A stretch of 64,000 nt of DNA, from the NCBI GenBank assembly GCA_001771315.1, contig METK01000017.1, forward strand, positions 17,024-81,023, in the 5' to 3' direction. Under the pieces are notes generated by a model. That model was not told the origin of the DNA. It worked only from the letters and a program-made list of their open reading frames with translations, and searched no databases. The position numbers and the translations under genes were made by a program. Below, piece by piece: positions 25,133-34,800 of the stretch (the stretch's first letter is position 1; the number at the start of each line of letters is the position of its first letter). This DNA comes from a candidate division TM6 bacterium RIFCSPHIGHO2_12_FULL_36_22 (GTDB lineage: Bacteria; Babelota; Babeliae; Babelales; UBA12409).

Positions 25133-26620
25133 TCAGGTTTGTTTTCCAGTAATCAAGCGTTCAAGTTTTTTAAGCTGAGGTTTATATCTTGCAATGATTT
25201 GATTATTACGATCAGATTTTTCAAACACTAGAGCTCGATCTCTTTCTTGCAATTTCTTACGATATTCTTCAACGTGTTGACGAAATTCATCAAGTTTTAG
25301 CTCTTTTTCTTTAACCGTAAATGGGTTGTTTCGACGATATTGTAGTGCCGCTTTAAGTGATGGAGTATCGTGTTCAAGCTCATCTGAGCGTACAGGATAA
25401 TTTTTTGGTGGTTTTTCAACGGGACCTTTACCATGAGCAATCAATAGTTTTAGATTGGCGTTATAGCGTTCTGTAGCACGTTGCAATTTAGGACGCGCAG
25501 CATTGAGAGTGGCATTATTATGAGCAAGAGCGGGGGGAATCCAGCCGAATCCTGTTTGTGGATTGTTAAGGCCCTGTACTTGAATCCACCCAAATTGAGT
25601 TTCTTTACGTTTCGGTTTCCATCTTACTTCAAGTCGTCGATTGCTTGCTGTTCGTGCACGACAAATTTCGATCCAACCATCTCGTTCTGTATCAAGTCGA
25701 TTAAGACGGTTTGAAATTATTTCTGGAGTATCATGGTCTGTATCAGATTCTGGATCAACTTCGGAATCTGATTGAGAAAAAGATATTGTTGCTGATGCAT
25801 TTGGTTCATGTTTAGATTCAGATGTGTAACTTGAGCTACGTGGTGTAGATGATGATGTTACACTCCGTGGTGAAGGTAATGGTGTAGGTGTATGATATGA
25901 CTCAGGTTGTAGATTGCTTTCATCGACATCAGTTTTCAATCCCTCCTCATTATCTGCAATATATCCAGGTTGGAGCCGAGGTCGTCGAGTATATCTTCGA
26001 CGAACATGTGTATAAAAACTTGGTGTTGGAGGATTCCAATTAAGATCAATTTCTCTATTGTCATCGCTATCGGAGCTAAAAAATTCTCTTCCCTGTGGTT
26101 GTGGACTGATACTTGGGAATACCAAAGGTTGATCGTTTGGTATCAAAATGAGATCTCGAGTTGGAAGTTCTGAGTATACAGTAGGCCTGTGTAGATCATT
26201 ATTTAGTTGTACAGAAAAGGATAAAGGAATAGTTTGTGGGGTTCTAATCTCAGGCATTGGTATTGATTCACCCCAGCGTGGTGGAAAATAGCCCAATTCA
26301 AACCAACGACGTTGTTTCTTTGGTGGGTTATCAAAATCGGTTTGTGTTGATGCATCTTGCATTTGTGGTAGTACAATTGAAGTGGGGAGTGGTTCTTGGG
26401 CGGGCCATGATTGGCAATATTTTTTCCAACCAAAAAATAGGAACAAAAAAAGCAGCAACAAATTTTGTGGCTTGGTTAGTATAGCATCATCATCTGTATC
26501 GGTACTCGTATAGTTTAAACTAATGCGTGTAGGTAATTTGAATTCATGAGAACTCGTATAAGGTGTTATTGAGCTAGCCAAGATGAGTACCGTTAATACC
26601 CAACGTAGAATATATCGCAT
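25133..26620 (-). CDS. Ser/Pro/Asp-rich exported or membrane-anchored protein, unknown
   Basis: The 495-residue product starts with a signal-like segment (about residues 7-20) and has a second hydrophobic stretch (NLLLLFLFLFFGW, about 53-65). The next 250 residues are low-complexity, rich in Ser, Pro, Thr and Asp (for example TPTPLPSPRSVTSSSTP), and look disordered. Around residues 310-370 there are three Gly-Trp-Ile motifs (DGWIEICRA, FGWIQVQG, FGWIPPAL), possibly a small Trp-containing beta domain. The C-terminus is a Lys/Glu-rich helix (about 420-495). This layout suits a surface or host-facing protein with a long linker, but I recognise no family. It converges on nothing and precedes the aldolase by 34 bases. 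Confidence 0.55.
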   Translation of the reverse strand: MRYILRWVLTVLILASSITPYTSSHEFKLPTRISLNYTSTDTDDDAILTKPQNLLLLFLFLFFGWKKYCQSWPAQEPLPTSIVLPQMQDASTQTDFDNPPKKQRRWFELGYFPPRWGESIPMPEIRTPQTIPLSFSVQLNNDLHRPTVYSELPTRDLILIPNDQPLVFPSISPQPQGREFFSSDSDDNREIDLNWNPPTPSFYTHVRRRYTRRPRLQPGYIADNEEGLKTDVDESNLQPESYHTPTPLPSPRSVTSSSTPRSSSYTSESKHEPNASATISFSQSDSEVDPESDTDHDTPEIISNRLNRLDTERDGWIEICRARTASNRRLEVRWKPKRKETQFGWIQVQGLNNPQTGFGWIPPALAHNNATLNAARPKLQRATERYNANLKLLIAHGKGPVEKPPKNYPVRSDELEHDTPSLKAALQYRRNNPFTVKEKELKLDEFRQHVEEYRKKLQERDRALVFEKSDRNNQIIARYKPQLKKLERLITGKQT

Positions 26621-26707
26621 AAAACCTCTATTTACAATACAATGTTGCTATTAAGCTCAATTACTACCTACAGGTATCCATAAGAATGCCAGAATAACGT
26701 CATTTGT

Positions 26708-29158
26708 CTACCGTATTACGAAATTGACAAGCCGTTTTGGAACATAAATTGTTTTGATAATTTCCTTGCCTTCAAGCCATTTTGCAACAGTATCCTTTGC
26801 CGCTTGTTCCACGATATTCTTATCAGCATCATGAGGTATATCCATAGTACCGCGTGTTTTACCATTAACCTGAACAGCAATCTCTATGCTTTCCAATTGC
26901 GCAAGTTCTTGGTTATAGACAGGCCAGGAGCACTTTTGAAGCTTTTTACCAATGATTGTTGCAAGAAGTTCTGTGGCCATAAATGGTGCCATTATCGAAA
27001 GCGTCACAAGGATTGACTCTGCAGATTGTTTGCTCAAACGGAGTTTCTTTTGTGTTATATCATTAAAAAATTCCATCATAGCAGAGATAGCAGTGTTTGG
27101 TTTAAACTGTTCAACACGAGTTTGAAATTCCTTAAGAGCACGATGTACGCGTTTAGTTGTAGAATGATCTTCTTGTTCAGAGTTTGAAAGAATGTTTTCT
27201 GGATTTTCAAAATAGTTCCAAACTTTCATCAAGAATCGTTTGATGCCCTCAAGGCCACTATCCTGCCATTCACAATCAAGCTCAGGTGGTCCCATGAAGA
27301 GAATGTATAAACGGAGAACATCGGAACCATATTGATTGACGATGTCATCAGGATTTACAACATTACCCTTTGATTTGGACATCTTTTCAACAAGACCGCT
27401 TTTTGTAGATTTTTTAAGAATCATACCTTGATTGAAAAGTTGTTTGAATGGCTCATCGAATGGAAGGTATCCAAGATCATGAAGAACTTTGATATAAAAT
27501 CGGGCGTATAATAAATGTAAGATTGCATGCTCAATACCACCGACATATAAGTCTACAGGTAACCAATAATCAATGTCAGCCTTATCAAATGGTTTATCTT
27601 TAAGATTTGGATTAGGATAGCGTAAAAAATACCAGCATGAACCAGCCCATTGTGGCATTGTATTTGTTTCGCGCTTTGCCGGACCGCCACATTGTGGACA
27701 TGTTGTATTGACCCATTCATTAATTGCAGCCAATGGCGATTCTCCGGTGCCTGTTGGCTCATAATTTTCAACGTCTGGCAAAAGTACTGGTAATTGGTTT
27801 TCCGGTACAGGAACGGTACCACATGTTTTACAATGAATCAATGGAATTGGTTCACCCCAATAGCGCTGACGCGAGAAGATCCAATCACGAAGTTTGTATT
27901 GTACTTCGCCCTTTCCAATGTTGTGTTCTTCTAAGTATTTAATAATTTTTGGAAGCGCTTCAGTTTTAGCATCAATACCGTTAAGAAAGTCACTATTGAT
28001 CATAATGCCATCACCACTGTACGGTTCTATCAATTTGCCGGAGGCATCTTTTCTTACGTTAGGAGAATCAACAACTTGAATAATAGGGATGTTGTATAGA
28101 GTTGCAAATTCAAAGTCACGTTCATCACCGCCAGGTACACCCATAACGATACCAGTTCCATAATCCTTTAACACATAGCTAGCAAAATAAAGAGGGATCT
28201 TTTTTTGATTAACAGGATTAATAACATATGTACCACTAAAGACCCCGGTCTTTTCTTTATCTTCTTGTCGATCAAGGTTGGACATATGGCGCACTTTATT
28301 TTGATATGCTTCAACGTCAATTTTTTGAGTAGGAGTGACTAACTGATTTGCAAGTTCATGATCTGGTGCCATAACAAGAAAAGTTGTGCCAAAGATAGTA
28401 TCAGGTCGAGTGGTATATACTGGAATCTCGATCGTATCGCCCTTCTGATTGATTGCGCTAAAATTGATACGAGCGCCATGACTCTTGCCGATCCAATTGC
28501 GTTGCATGAGTTTGACTTTTTCAGGCCAATCTAATGTATCAAGACCGCTTAATAATTTTTCTGCATAATCAGTAATTCTCAGCATCCATTGTGGGATTTC
28601 TTTTTGTTCTACAATTGTGCTACAACGCTCACATGCATTATTAATTACTTCTTCATTAGCAAGACCTGTCTTACAAGATGGACACCAGTTAATTGGCATT
28701 GTAGATAGATATGCAAGTCCCGCATTATACATTTGAAGAAAAATCCATTGGGTCCATTTATAGTAGTTTGGATCAGTGGTATTTATTTCCTTGGTCCAGT
28801 CATATAACGCTCCGATGTCTTGTAATTGCTTTTTAAAGTTGGCAATATTTTTTGCTGTATTGATGGCCGGATGAATTTTATTTTTAATGGCGTCATTTTC
28901 TGCAGGAAGGCCGAATGCGTCCCAGCCCATAGGATGAAGAACATTATATCCTTGTAGCCACTTGATTCGTGCATAAATATCAGAAAGAACATAGCTTTTC
29001 CAGTGGCCAACATGCAACCCAGCACCTGATGGATAGGGGAACATATCAAGGCAATAGTACTTTTTGCCGCTGCCGGTTGGCTTACTAAGACCAATCGGAT
29101 TTTCACGCCACTCTTGTTTCCATCTTTTTTCTATATTTTTTGGATCGTAAATATTCAT
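26708..29158 (-). CDS. leuS: Leucyl-tRNA synthetase
   Basis: LeuS charges tRNA-Leu. The 816-residue protein has the class I signature HVGH in GAGLHVGHWKSY (HIGH motif) and KMSKS in VEKMSKSKGN. A zinc-binding insert contains CPSC and CERC, and a CP1 editing domain includes TTRPDTIFGTTFLV. The C-terminal anticodon-binding domain ends KTIYVPKRLVNFVIR. Length is within the bacterial range. The ATG has only a weak Shine-Dalgarno sequence. No adjacent leucine genes are present. Confidence 0.98.
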   Translation of the reverse strand: MNIYDPKNIEKRWKQEWRENPIGLSKPTGSGKKYYCLDMFPYPSGAGLHVGHWKSYVLSDIYARIKWLQGYNVLHPMGWDAFGLPAENDAIKNKIHPAINTAKNIANFKKQLQDIGALYDWTKEINTTDPNYYKWTQWIFLQMYNAGLAYLSTMPINWCPSCKTGLANEEVINNACERCSTIVEQKEIPQWMLRITDYAEKLLSGLDTLDWPEKVKLMQRNWIGKSHGARINFSAINQKGDTIEIPVYTTRPDTIFGTTFLVMAPDHELANQLVTPTQKIDVEAYQNKVRHMSNLDRQEDKEKTGVFSGTYVINPVNQKKIPLYFASYVLKDYGTGIVMGVPGGDERDFEFATLYNIPIIQVVDSPNVRKDASGKLIEPYSGDGIMINSDFLNGIDAKTEALPKIIKYLEEHNIGKGEVQYKLRDWIFSRQRYWGEPIPLIHCKTCGTVPVPENQLPVLLPDVENYEPTGTGESPLAAINEWVNTTCPQCGGPAKRETNTMPQWAGSCWYFLRYPNPNLKDKPFDKADIDYWLPVDLYVGGIEHAILHLLYARFYIKVLHDLGYLPFDEPFKQLFNQGMILKKSTKSGLVEKMSKSKGNVVNPDDIVNQYGSDVLRLYILFMGPPELDCEWQDSGLEGIKRFLMKVWNYFENPENILSNSEQEDHSTTKRVHRALKEFQTRVEQFKPNTAISAMMEFFNDITQKKLRLSKQSAESILVTLSIMAPFMATELLATIIGKKLQKCSWPVYNQELAQLESIEIAVQVNGKTRGTMDIPHDADKNIVEQAAKDTVAKWLEGKEIIKTIYVPKRLVNFVIR

Positions 29159-29257
29159 AATATTTTATCCCAATGGGGGGTTAAATTTTATTTTATACTA
29201 TGCCATAAAATGTGATAAATAGAAAATTGAGTATCAAAATACTTGTTATTCTCAAAT

Positions 29258-29353
29258 CAGTATACTAGAGTGAATTTCATCACTTCAGGATGGAAAAAAG
29301 TAAAGAGTATGATGAAGCTGTGCCCTGGCTTAAAATTCCAGGGCACATTTTTT
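29258..29353 (+). ncRNA. Candidate orphan small RNA with terminator
   Basis: A TATACT -10-like box (29261-29266) is followed by a small hairpin (AGTGA/TCACT). A strong intrinsic terminator then follows: GTGCCCTGG (29320-29328) pairs perfectly with CCAGGGCAC (29338-29346), then ATTTTTT. No plus-strand gene lies upstream for this terminator to serve, because leuS is on the other strand. An approximately 90-nt RNA is the simplest reading. A good -35 box is lacking. A 22-codon frame (ATG at 29290) runs through the terminator and is an unlikely product. Confidence 0.4.
29320..29353 (+). terminator. Intrinsic terminator without an upstream plus-strand gene
   Basis: A perfect 9-bp stem (29320-29328 with 29338-29346) encloses a 9-base loop and is followed by six T. 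Its polarity is plus strand only. Confidence 0.85.
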
Positions 29354-29446
29354 ATGAAATATTTGCATAATACATAATTCTTATTCTATTATTAAATTAT
29401 GAGTCTCATTTGAGTAAAAAATGAACAAAAAAAATTGAGAGGTTAT

Positions 29447-30424
29447 ATGCCAAAATTATTGCTTGTAATTATGTGTAGTTTGAGTTGTACAGTCTTTTCC
29501 ATGGTGGTTATTGAACAGCGACAAAATTCGGGTGATGTTGTTTCCAATCAAAAAATAAAAGGCCTGATTGAAATTGAACAGAATACGATGAAATTGAGAT
29601 TAGATGATGCAAAAAAAGATGAAATGTATAAATTTGATAAATGCTCCAGTATACCTGTTACAGGTTCTGTATTAAAACGATGTAATGGAGATCGATTTTG
29701 GAAACTGGAAAGACACCCTCGTGATGAGCAAGTCTTTGATTGTGTTCGGCCAGGTACAGATCAAGTTTTTGAATCTATTTTTACCTTATTAGATAAAATT
29801 AATTCGGATCAATCGTTGAGAAAGTTGAGTCATACCGCCAAAAGTCTAAATATGGCAGAATTGGAAAAGGAAGCGGCAAAACAGGCCTTGATGAGATTGT
29901 CTAAAACTGAACCAGAATATTCACGAACAAAATATTTATATGATATATTTAATAAAAAAACTAATGCTGTTGCCACACAATTTCAAAAAGAGATGAATGA
30001 ATATTGTAAAAAAGAGTTGACTGTGGATCAGGTTAAAGACATGTTGAGGCAAGTTGCAGATCAAAATATAACTCAAAAAAAGGAAGAGCAGAAAATGTAT
30101 GCTGAGCTTAAACAAGCTTTAAAGGGTCAGTTATACGCTCTTATAACTGAATTAGTGCAAAGTGGTCATTTAACACCTGATCAAAATAAAACAGTAGAAT
30201 TTTTTTTGAGGACTCAGGAATGGGGGTTTAAGTGCGTTTTAATGCCTTGGGAAAATGGATTATTAGGCTCACCAGCTGGTATGAATATTCAATATGAAGC
30301 TGAGCGTGCAGCTCAAAGAGCTGAAAACAAGAAACTGTTTCCGTATGGCGACCTTGCGTGGATGTTAAATCCAGATTCAGAAACATTTGATATTTGTGAT
30401 AGAATCTTTCTATTATTAAAATAG
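29447..30424 (+). CDS. Secreted helical protein of unknown function
   Basis: The ATG at 29447 follows GAGAGG; an upstream in-frame TTG at 29435 is less likely. The 325-residue product has a signal peptide (MPKLLLVIMCSLSCTVFS). The mature part is mainly helical and charged, with a central region rich in Lys and Glu (about residues 110-225). The C-terminal third contains several Trp, Phe and Asp residues (WGFKCVLMPWENGLLGSPAG). I recognise no domain. The gene stands alone, 94 bases before the start of the Nudix gene. Confidence 0.6.
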   Translation: MPKLLLVIMCSLSCTVFSMVVIEQRQNSGDVVSNQKIKGLIEIEQNTMKLRLDDAKKDEMYKFDKCSSIPVTGSVLKRCNGDRFWKLERHPRDEQVFDCVRPGTDQVFESIFTLLDKINSDQSLRKLSHTAKSLNMAELEKEAAKQALMRLSKTEPEYSRTKYLYDIFNKKTNAVATQFQKEMNEYCKKELTVDQVKDMLRQVADQNITQKKEEQKMYAELKQALKGQLYALITELVQSGHLTPDQNKTVEFFLRTQEWGFKCVLMPWENGLLGSPAGMNIQYEAERAAQRAENKKLFPYGDLAWMLNPDSETFDICDRIFLLLK

Positions 30425-30512
30425 CATAAAGACAAAGAAGAACGTTGCTCCTGGTACGCTTTTAGTTTAGAGTTTTAATAGATCTATTAAAACTTTTTAA
30501 ATCGAGAGTGTT

Positions 30513-31145
30513 ATGCAAAAAGAAACTAATCATCAATTAACAATGCAAAAACAAGTGGAACATATTCTTGTTATTAAGCGAGATCATTTTTTTTCTATAA
30601 CTCCAGCATGGACTGGACTGAAAGAAGTTTCATTTGAGCAATATATTGGGCTTATAAACGAAAAAAAAGAATTTCTTCCTCGTCCTACTATGGAACAAGA
30701 TTTAACGTATAAACAGATCATTCCTTATCTTATTTTTGAACATGATAATAAATATTTTCTCATGCAACGTAGTGCTACGGCATCAGAATCTCGTCTTAAA
30801 AATAAATACTCTTTAGGTATTGGTGGTCATATACGGCAAGAAGATATGCAGGAGCAGTCTATCTTTGACTGGGCAAAGCGTGAGTTTAATGAAGAGGTTA
30901 ATTACACAGGAGCTGTCGAAATTGAGCCGTTAGGAATTTTAAATGATGATTCCGATGCAGTAGGTCAGGTGCATATTGGATTTGTGCTTTTACTTAAGGG
31001 TAACTCATCGAATATTTCCGTAAAATCTGAGCTTAAACATGGTGCGCTTAAATCGTTACAAGAATGCATTGATAGTATCGATAAGATGGAAACGTGGAGT
31101 CGAATGGTTATCGAATTTTTGGCAAGCAAACAACTAGATTTGTAA
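30513..31145 (+). CDS. Nudix (MutT-like) phosphohydrolase
   Basis: Nudix enzymes hydrolyse nucleoside-diphosphate-linked substrates. In this 210-residue protein KQIIPYLIFEHDNKYFLMQR leads into GIGGHIRQEDMQEQ, and then the catalytic REFNEEV completes the Nudix box. The GGHI form and the preceding R-rich sequence resemble the MutT-family phosphoesterases of the COG4112 type. GAGAG lies before the ATG. It is followed 90 bases later by a RecO-like gene and the MscS gene. The substrate cannot be predicted; housecleaning of damaged nucleotides is one option. Confidence 0.85.
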   Translation: MQKETNHQLTMQKQVEHILVIKRDHFFSITPAWTGLKEVSFEQYIGLINEKKEFLPRPTMEQDLTYKQIIPYLIFEHDNKYFLMQRSATASESRLKNKYSLGIGGHIRQEDMQEQSIFDWAKREFNEEVNYTGAVEIEPLGILNDDSDAVGQVHIGFVLLLKGNSSNISVKSELKHGALKSLQECIDSIDKMETWSRMVIEFLASKQLDL

Positions 31146-31235
31146 ATCCTATATTTTTCTTGAAGCATTGTTCTCAGCGTGGTACGTTTCACTGTGATTA
31201 TTTACTGAAAAAAATGTATTGATTGAATAAGGTTT

Positions 31236-31841
31236 ATGAATCGAAAAAAGTCTATAGGTATAGTACTCAAAAAACAATTTCCGCGTCAGCAAAAAATATC
31301 GCTTTTGGATCAGACGTATGGGCGAATCGAAGCCGTTCCAATAAGCATGCATGCAATTGCACGGGTATCACATGGATCACTAGTAGAATATGTTGCAGAG
31401 CAGCAAGGTCATCATTTCATACTTCATGATATGCAGCTTTTAGCAACGCTTCCACGCATTACAGAACAGAATATGCTCTTTTTTCATCATATTTTAGAAA
31501 TCGTATATTTCGATGTACCATTAGGCGCCATATCGGAAGATGTTTTTCATCTTTTAATTTCGATTCAACAACATCTTACTTATATTTGTGCGGAAACTAA
31601 TTTACAGAAACTTGCTTTAGGTAAGTTATATTTATTGCTTGGTGCCGATGTGCACAGCTCAGTGGAAGTTATTTTACAAAAAACCTTGCAATCTCCTGAT
31701 ATACTGCAGATGATTGCTATAGAAGTAGATCAAACGAGTAAGCATGCGCTTGATGCCTGGGTGCATAATTATATTCAAACGCATCCATGTGCGCATATGT
31801 TTAAGACTATTAATTTTTTAACGGGTAGGGACGACTCATGA
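31236..31841 (+). CDS. Possible RecO-like DNA repair protein
   Basis: The 201-residue product begins with SIGIVLKKQFPRQQKISLLDQTYGRIEAVPIS, laid out like the N-terminal OB fold of RecO (an external beta strand, then a turn around YG). A helical C-terminal half follows (about residues 75-200). The zinc CxxC motifs found in many RecO proteins are absent. RecO loads RecA with RecR in gap repair. Its stop overlaps the start of the MscS gene by four bases (ATGA), so the two are translationally coupled. The match is weak, so the assignment is tentative. Confidence 0.4.
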   Translation: MNRKKSIGIVLKKQFPRQQKISLLDQTYGRIEAVPISMHAIARVSHGSLVEYVAEQQGHHFILHDMQLLATLPRITEQNMLFFHHILEIVYFDVPLGAISEDVFHLLISIQQHLTYICAETNLQKLALGKLYLLLGADVHSSVEVILQKTLQSPDILQMIAIEVDQTSKHALDAWVHNYIQTHPCAHMFKTINFLTGRDDS

Positions 31842-34800
31842 AAAAAGTAGTTCTATTGTTAGGCATTTTATTAGCTTCCAGTTCTTTGTATAGTGGCAAT
31901 TTTTTTAAGCTGCCCTTCATGGCTGGTGATGAGCATGTTATTTATGGTGAAAGCCCAGTTGAAGAAAAAGAACACTTGTTGGAGGTACTCAAGAAACGGC
32001 AAGAAGCATTATTGAAAACTGATGTGGAAGAAAACGCTGTTCTTCAAATTCAGGTAGATAGGCTCAATACCGAAATTATTGAATTAAAAAAGATAATTGC
32101 CAAAACATTTGATGAAGAAGAAAAAAGCTTTTTGAATAACAAGCTTGGTCTTTTAAATGAACAATATCAGACAATTGTTGATTCTCAGATCGCACGCAAT
32201 CAGGTCATTGTTTGGGTTAAAAAAATTGTAGAGTTACTAGAAAAATATATAGCTGACCCTTCATTTACAAACATTCGTATAAAAGATCGTGCAGGGTATC
32301 AATTTTCAGATTTACTTGAGTGGAACCAGCAGGTTGTAAGCCATGAAGACGGGTTAAGGCAACTTAAAACCGAACAACATAATGCAGAAGAAACACTTGC
32401 TACTTTTAAAAAGAAAGCGATCGATCTGAGGGCGCAGTATAAAATAAAAGAAAAAGAGCAGGCAGAATTTGTTAGTAAAACTCAACAAGAAAATTTGGAT
32501 AAAAAACTTATACAACAAAAAGGAGAGTTGCTTGATCTTGAAAAAGAGCTTTTGCAAAACCAGATTAGCCTTATTGAGTTGCATATTCAAGAAGCTAACT
32601 ATCAGCTTGAATTAATATCATCGCGTATATTTGTAGAAGATTCTAAATTAAAATTTTTCAAAAAAGACATAGAAAAAATTAGCCAAAAACTCATTATAGA
32701 TGATACAAGTCTACACAAAAAAGAAGAAGAAGTTGCCAAGAAAAAGCAAGATGCTCAGGCAGCACAAACAGGATTTACTAAAAAGAAAGCTACGTTAACC
32801 AAACAACGCGACAAGATCAAAGAAGAGCTTGATAGTCTTGTTCAACAGCATGATGTTAAGGTTCCAGATCAAAGGCAGTTATTCGATTGGAGCTTTGAAT
32901 TTAACCCATTATCGGATAACCCTTGGTTATATCGTGTAGGCAAAGAAAATGAGTTGTTACTTGTTAAAGATCAAGAAATCAATCTTGTAGAAGCTAAACG
33001 GGATCAATCAAAGGTTGAGTTAGATGAAGCAATGTTGTCAAAGGAGGTACTTAACTCCTGGTACAAAATTATGGATCGTCAATTGCGGTCTGAAGAGTTT
33101 AGAAATAAAGAGCTCAAGTTTTATAATGATAAAAAGGCAGAATTTATTCGAGATTTTGCAACGTATCGAGATAAAATTGCAGTTGTAACTACATATATGA
33201 ACAATCAAACTCGATCACTTTCAAATTTAGAAGAAAAAATAACAAATCTTAAAGAAAATGAAAAAGCTTTTATTAGTCGTTTTAATAACGAAATGTATAC
33301 AAAAAGCTTAGAAAATCTGACTAGTTCAAAGACTTTAATTAATAAACAAAAAAGTATTAATGCTGAGCTTATAACTCTTTATTCTGCGATGATGGGCAAT
33401 CTTAACGAAGGTCTTAAGCAGATCAATTTAATTACTAGACGTATTGAGAAGATCGATAGCATATGGCAACGATCTTCAACAGCAATATCACTAGAACTTT
33501 TTGTGAATAATGTTGTACCTGATCTTAAAAGCTTTTATGAAGAAGTGAAAGGTATTTTTTATCGAGTTAATCTAGATTCTTTAATAATGGTCTTCTATAC
33601 AGCAATTTTTACACCAGCGATACTTTTTAAAATTTTTGTATTACTGTTCCTTTTGCTTATAGCCTTCTTTTTGGCACGCATGTATTTGCCCGTTATTGTG
33701 CGAAGATTACAGCGTACTGGAGATGGCCGTTCAGCGACTCGAAATTTTGTTGGGGTCTTTTTTGCTTTTCTTTACACGCATTTGATATTAATTTTTGGTT
33801 GGCTCTTTTTCTTTATTATTGTTCGTTTTGATACAGGTATTGAGATTGGTTTTTCCAGTAAAATTATTTTCTATCTCCTTTCTATACCATTTTTATGTTA
33901 CTTAGCATGGCGCTTGGTCAATGCATTGGCGCGTTTCAATAGCCAAAATAATTATACCCTTGTTAGTAAAGTATTTCAGCGCAGGCTTCATTGGGTATTA
34001 ATTGCATTTTCGATTACCACAATTAGTATTTTTTCATTTAGGGAAGCATTCTTATTGGCGATGTATGATAAGTATGAAGTTCCAATGTTCTTGCTGCGTT
34101 GTTATTACATTATTTTACGTATTCTGCTTGTTTGCTTATTAATCAAGGAAGAGATTATTAGTCTGATTCCAACTAAGAATAAGACTTGGCGATGGATTCA
34201 TGGGCTTGTAATTCAATATTATTATCTTTTTTTATTCGGTTTTCTTTCCATCATTATTCTCAGTGATCCACGGATTGGGGGATATAATAAGCTTGTATAC
34301 TACGTCCTATCGAGTATTTTGTGGTCATTGTTATTGTTTGCTATTTTATGGTATCTACAAGCAACGCTTAAGCGTTATTCTTCATATATTTTCTTTAAAC
34401 ATGAAGAGGGTGAAGCGGCTCAAGAACGCTTTTCAAATGCGACCACATGGTATGGCTTATTTGTTGTCGTTAGTTTTGTTTTTCTATTAATTATTGCGAT
34501 TTTTTGGGGAGCAAAGATTTGGGGCTACCCAATATCGCTTGACGAGGTAACTGGTTTCTTTAACCAAACAATTTTCAAAATTAAAGGTGAAGATCTTAAG
34601 ACTATACCAATTAAAGTAAGCTCTATCATAACATTGGTTGGATTTGTTATTGGTGGCGTGATAGCTTCTAATCTTTTTGAACGATTTGTTTTGCGAAGAA
34701 TTTTCAACCTTATGTTTGTTGATTCTGCAATACAAAATACTGTATCTAGATTGAGTTTTTATTGCTTTATCATTGTTTTTTTTCTTATGGGACTTTCATA

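Noticed and set aside
29290..29358. 22-codon open frame starting ATG GAA AAA inside the orphan RNA candidate
   Set aside because: It runs through the terminator stem and has no clear ribosome site at proper spacing, so a peptide is unlikely.
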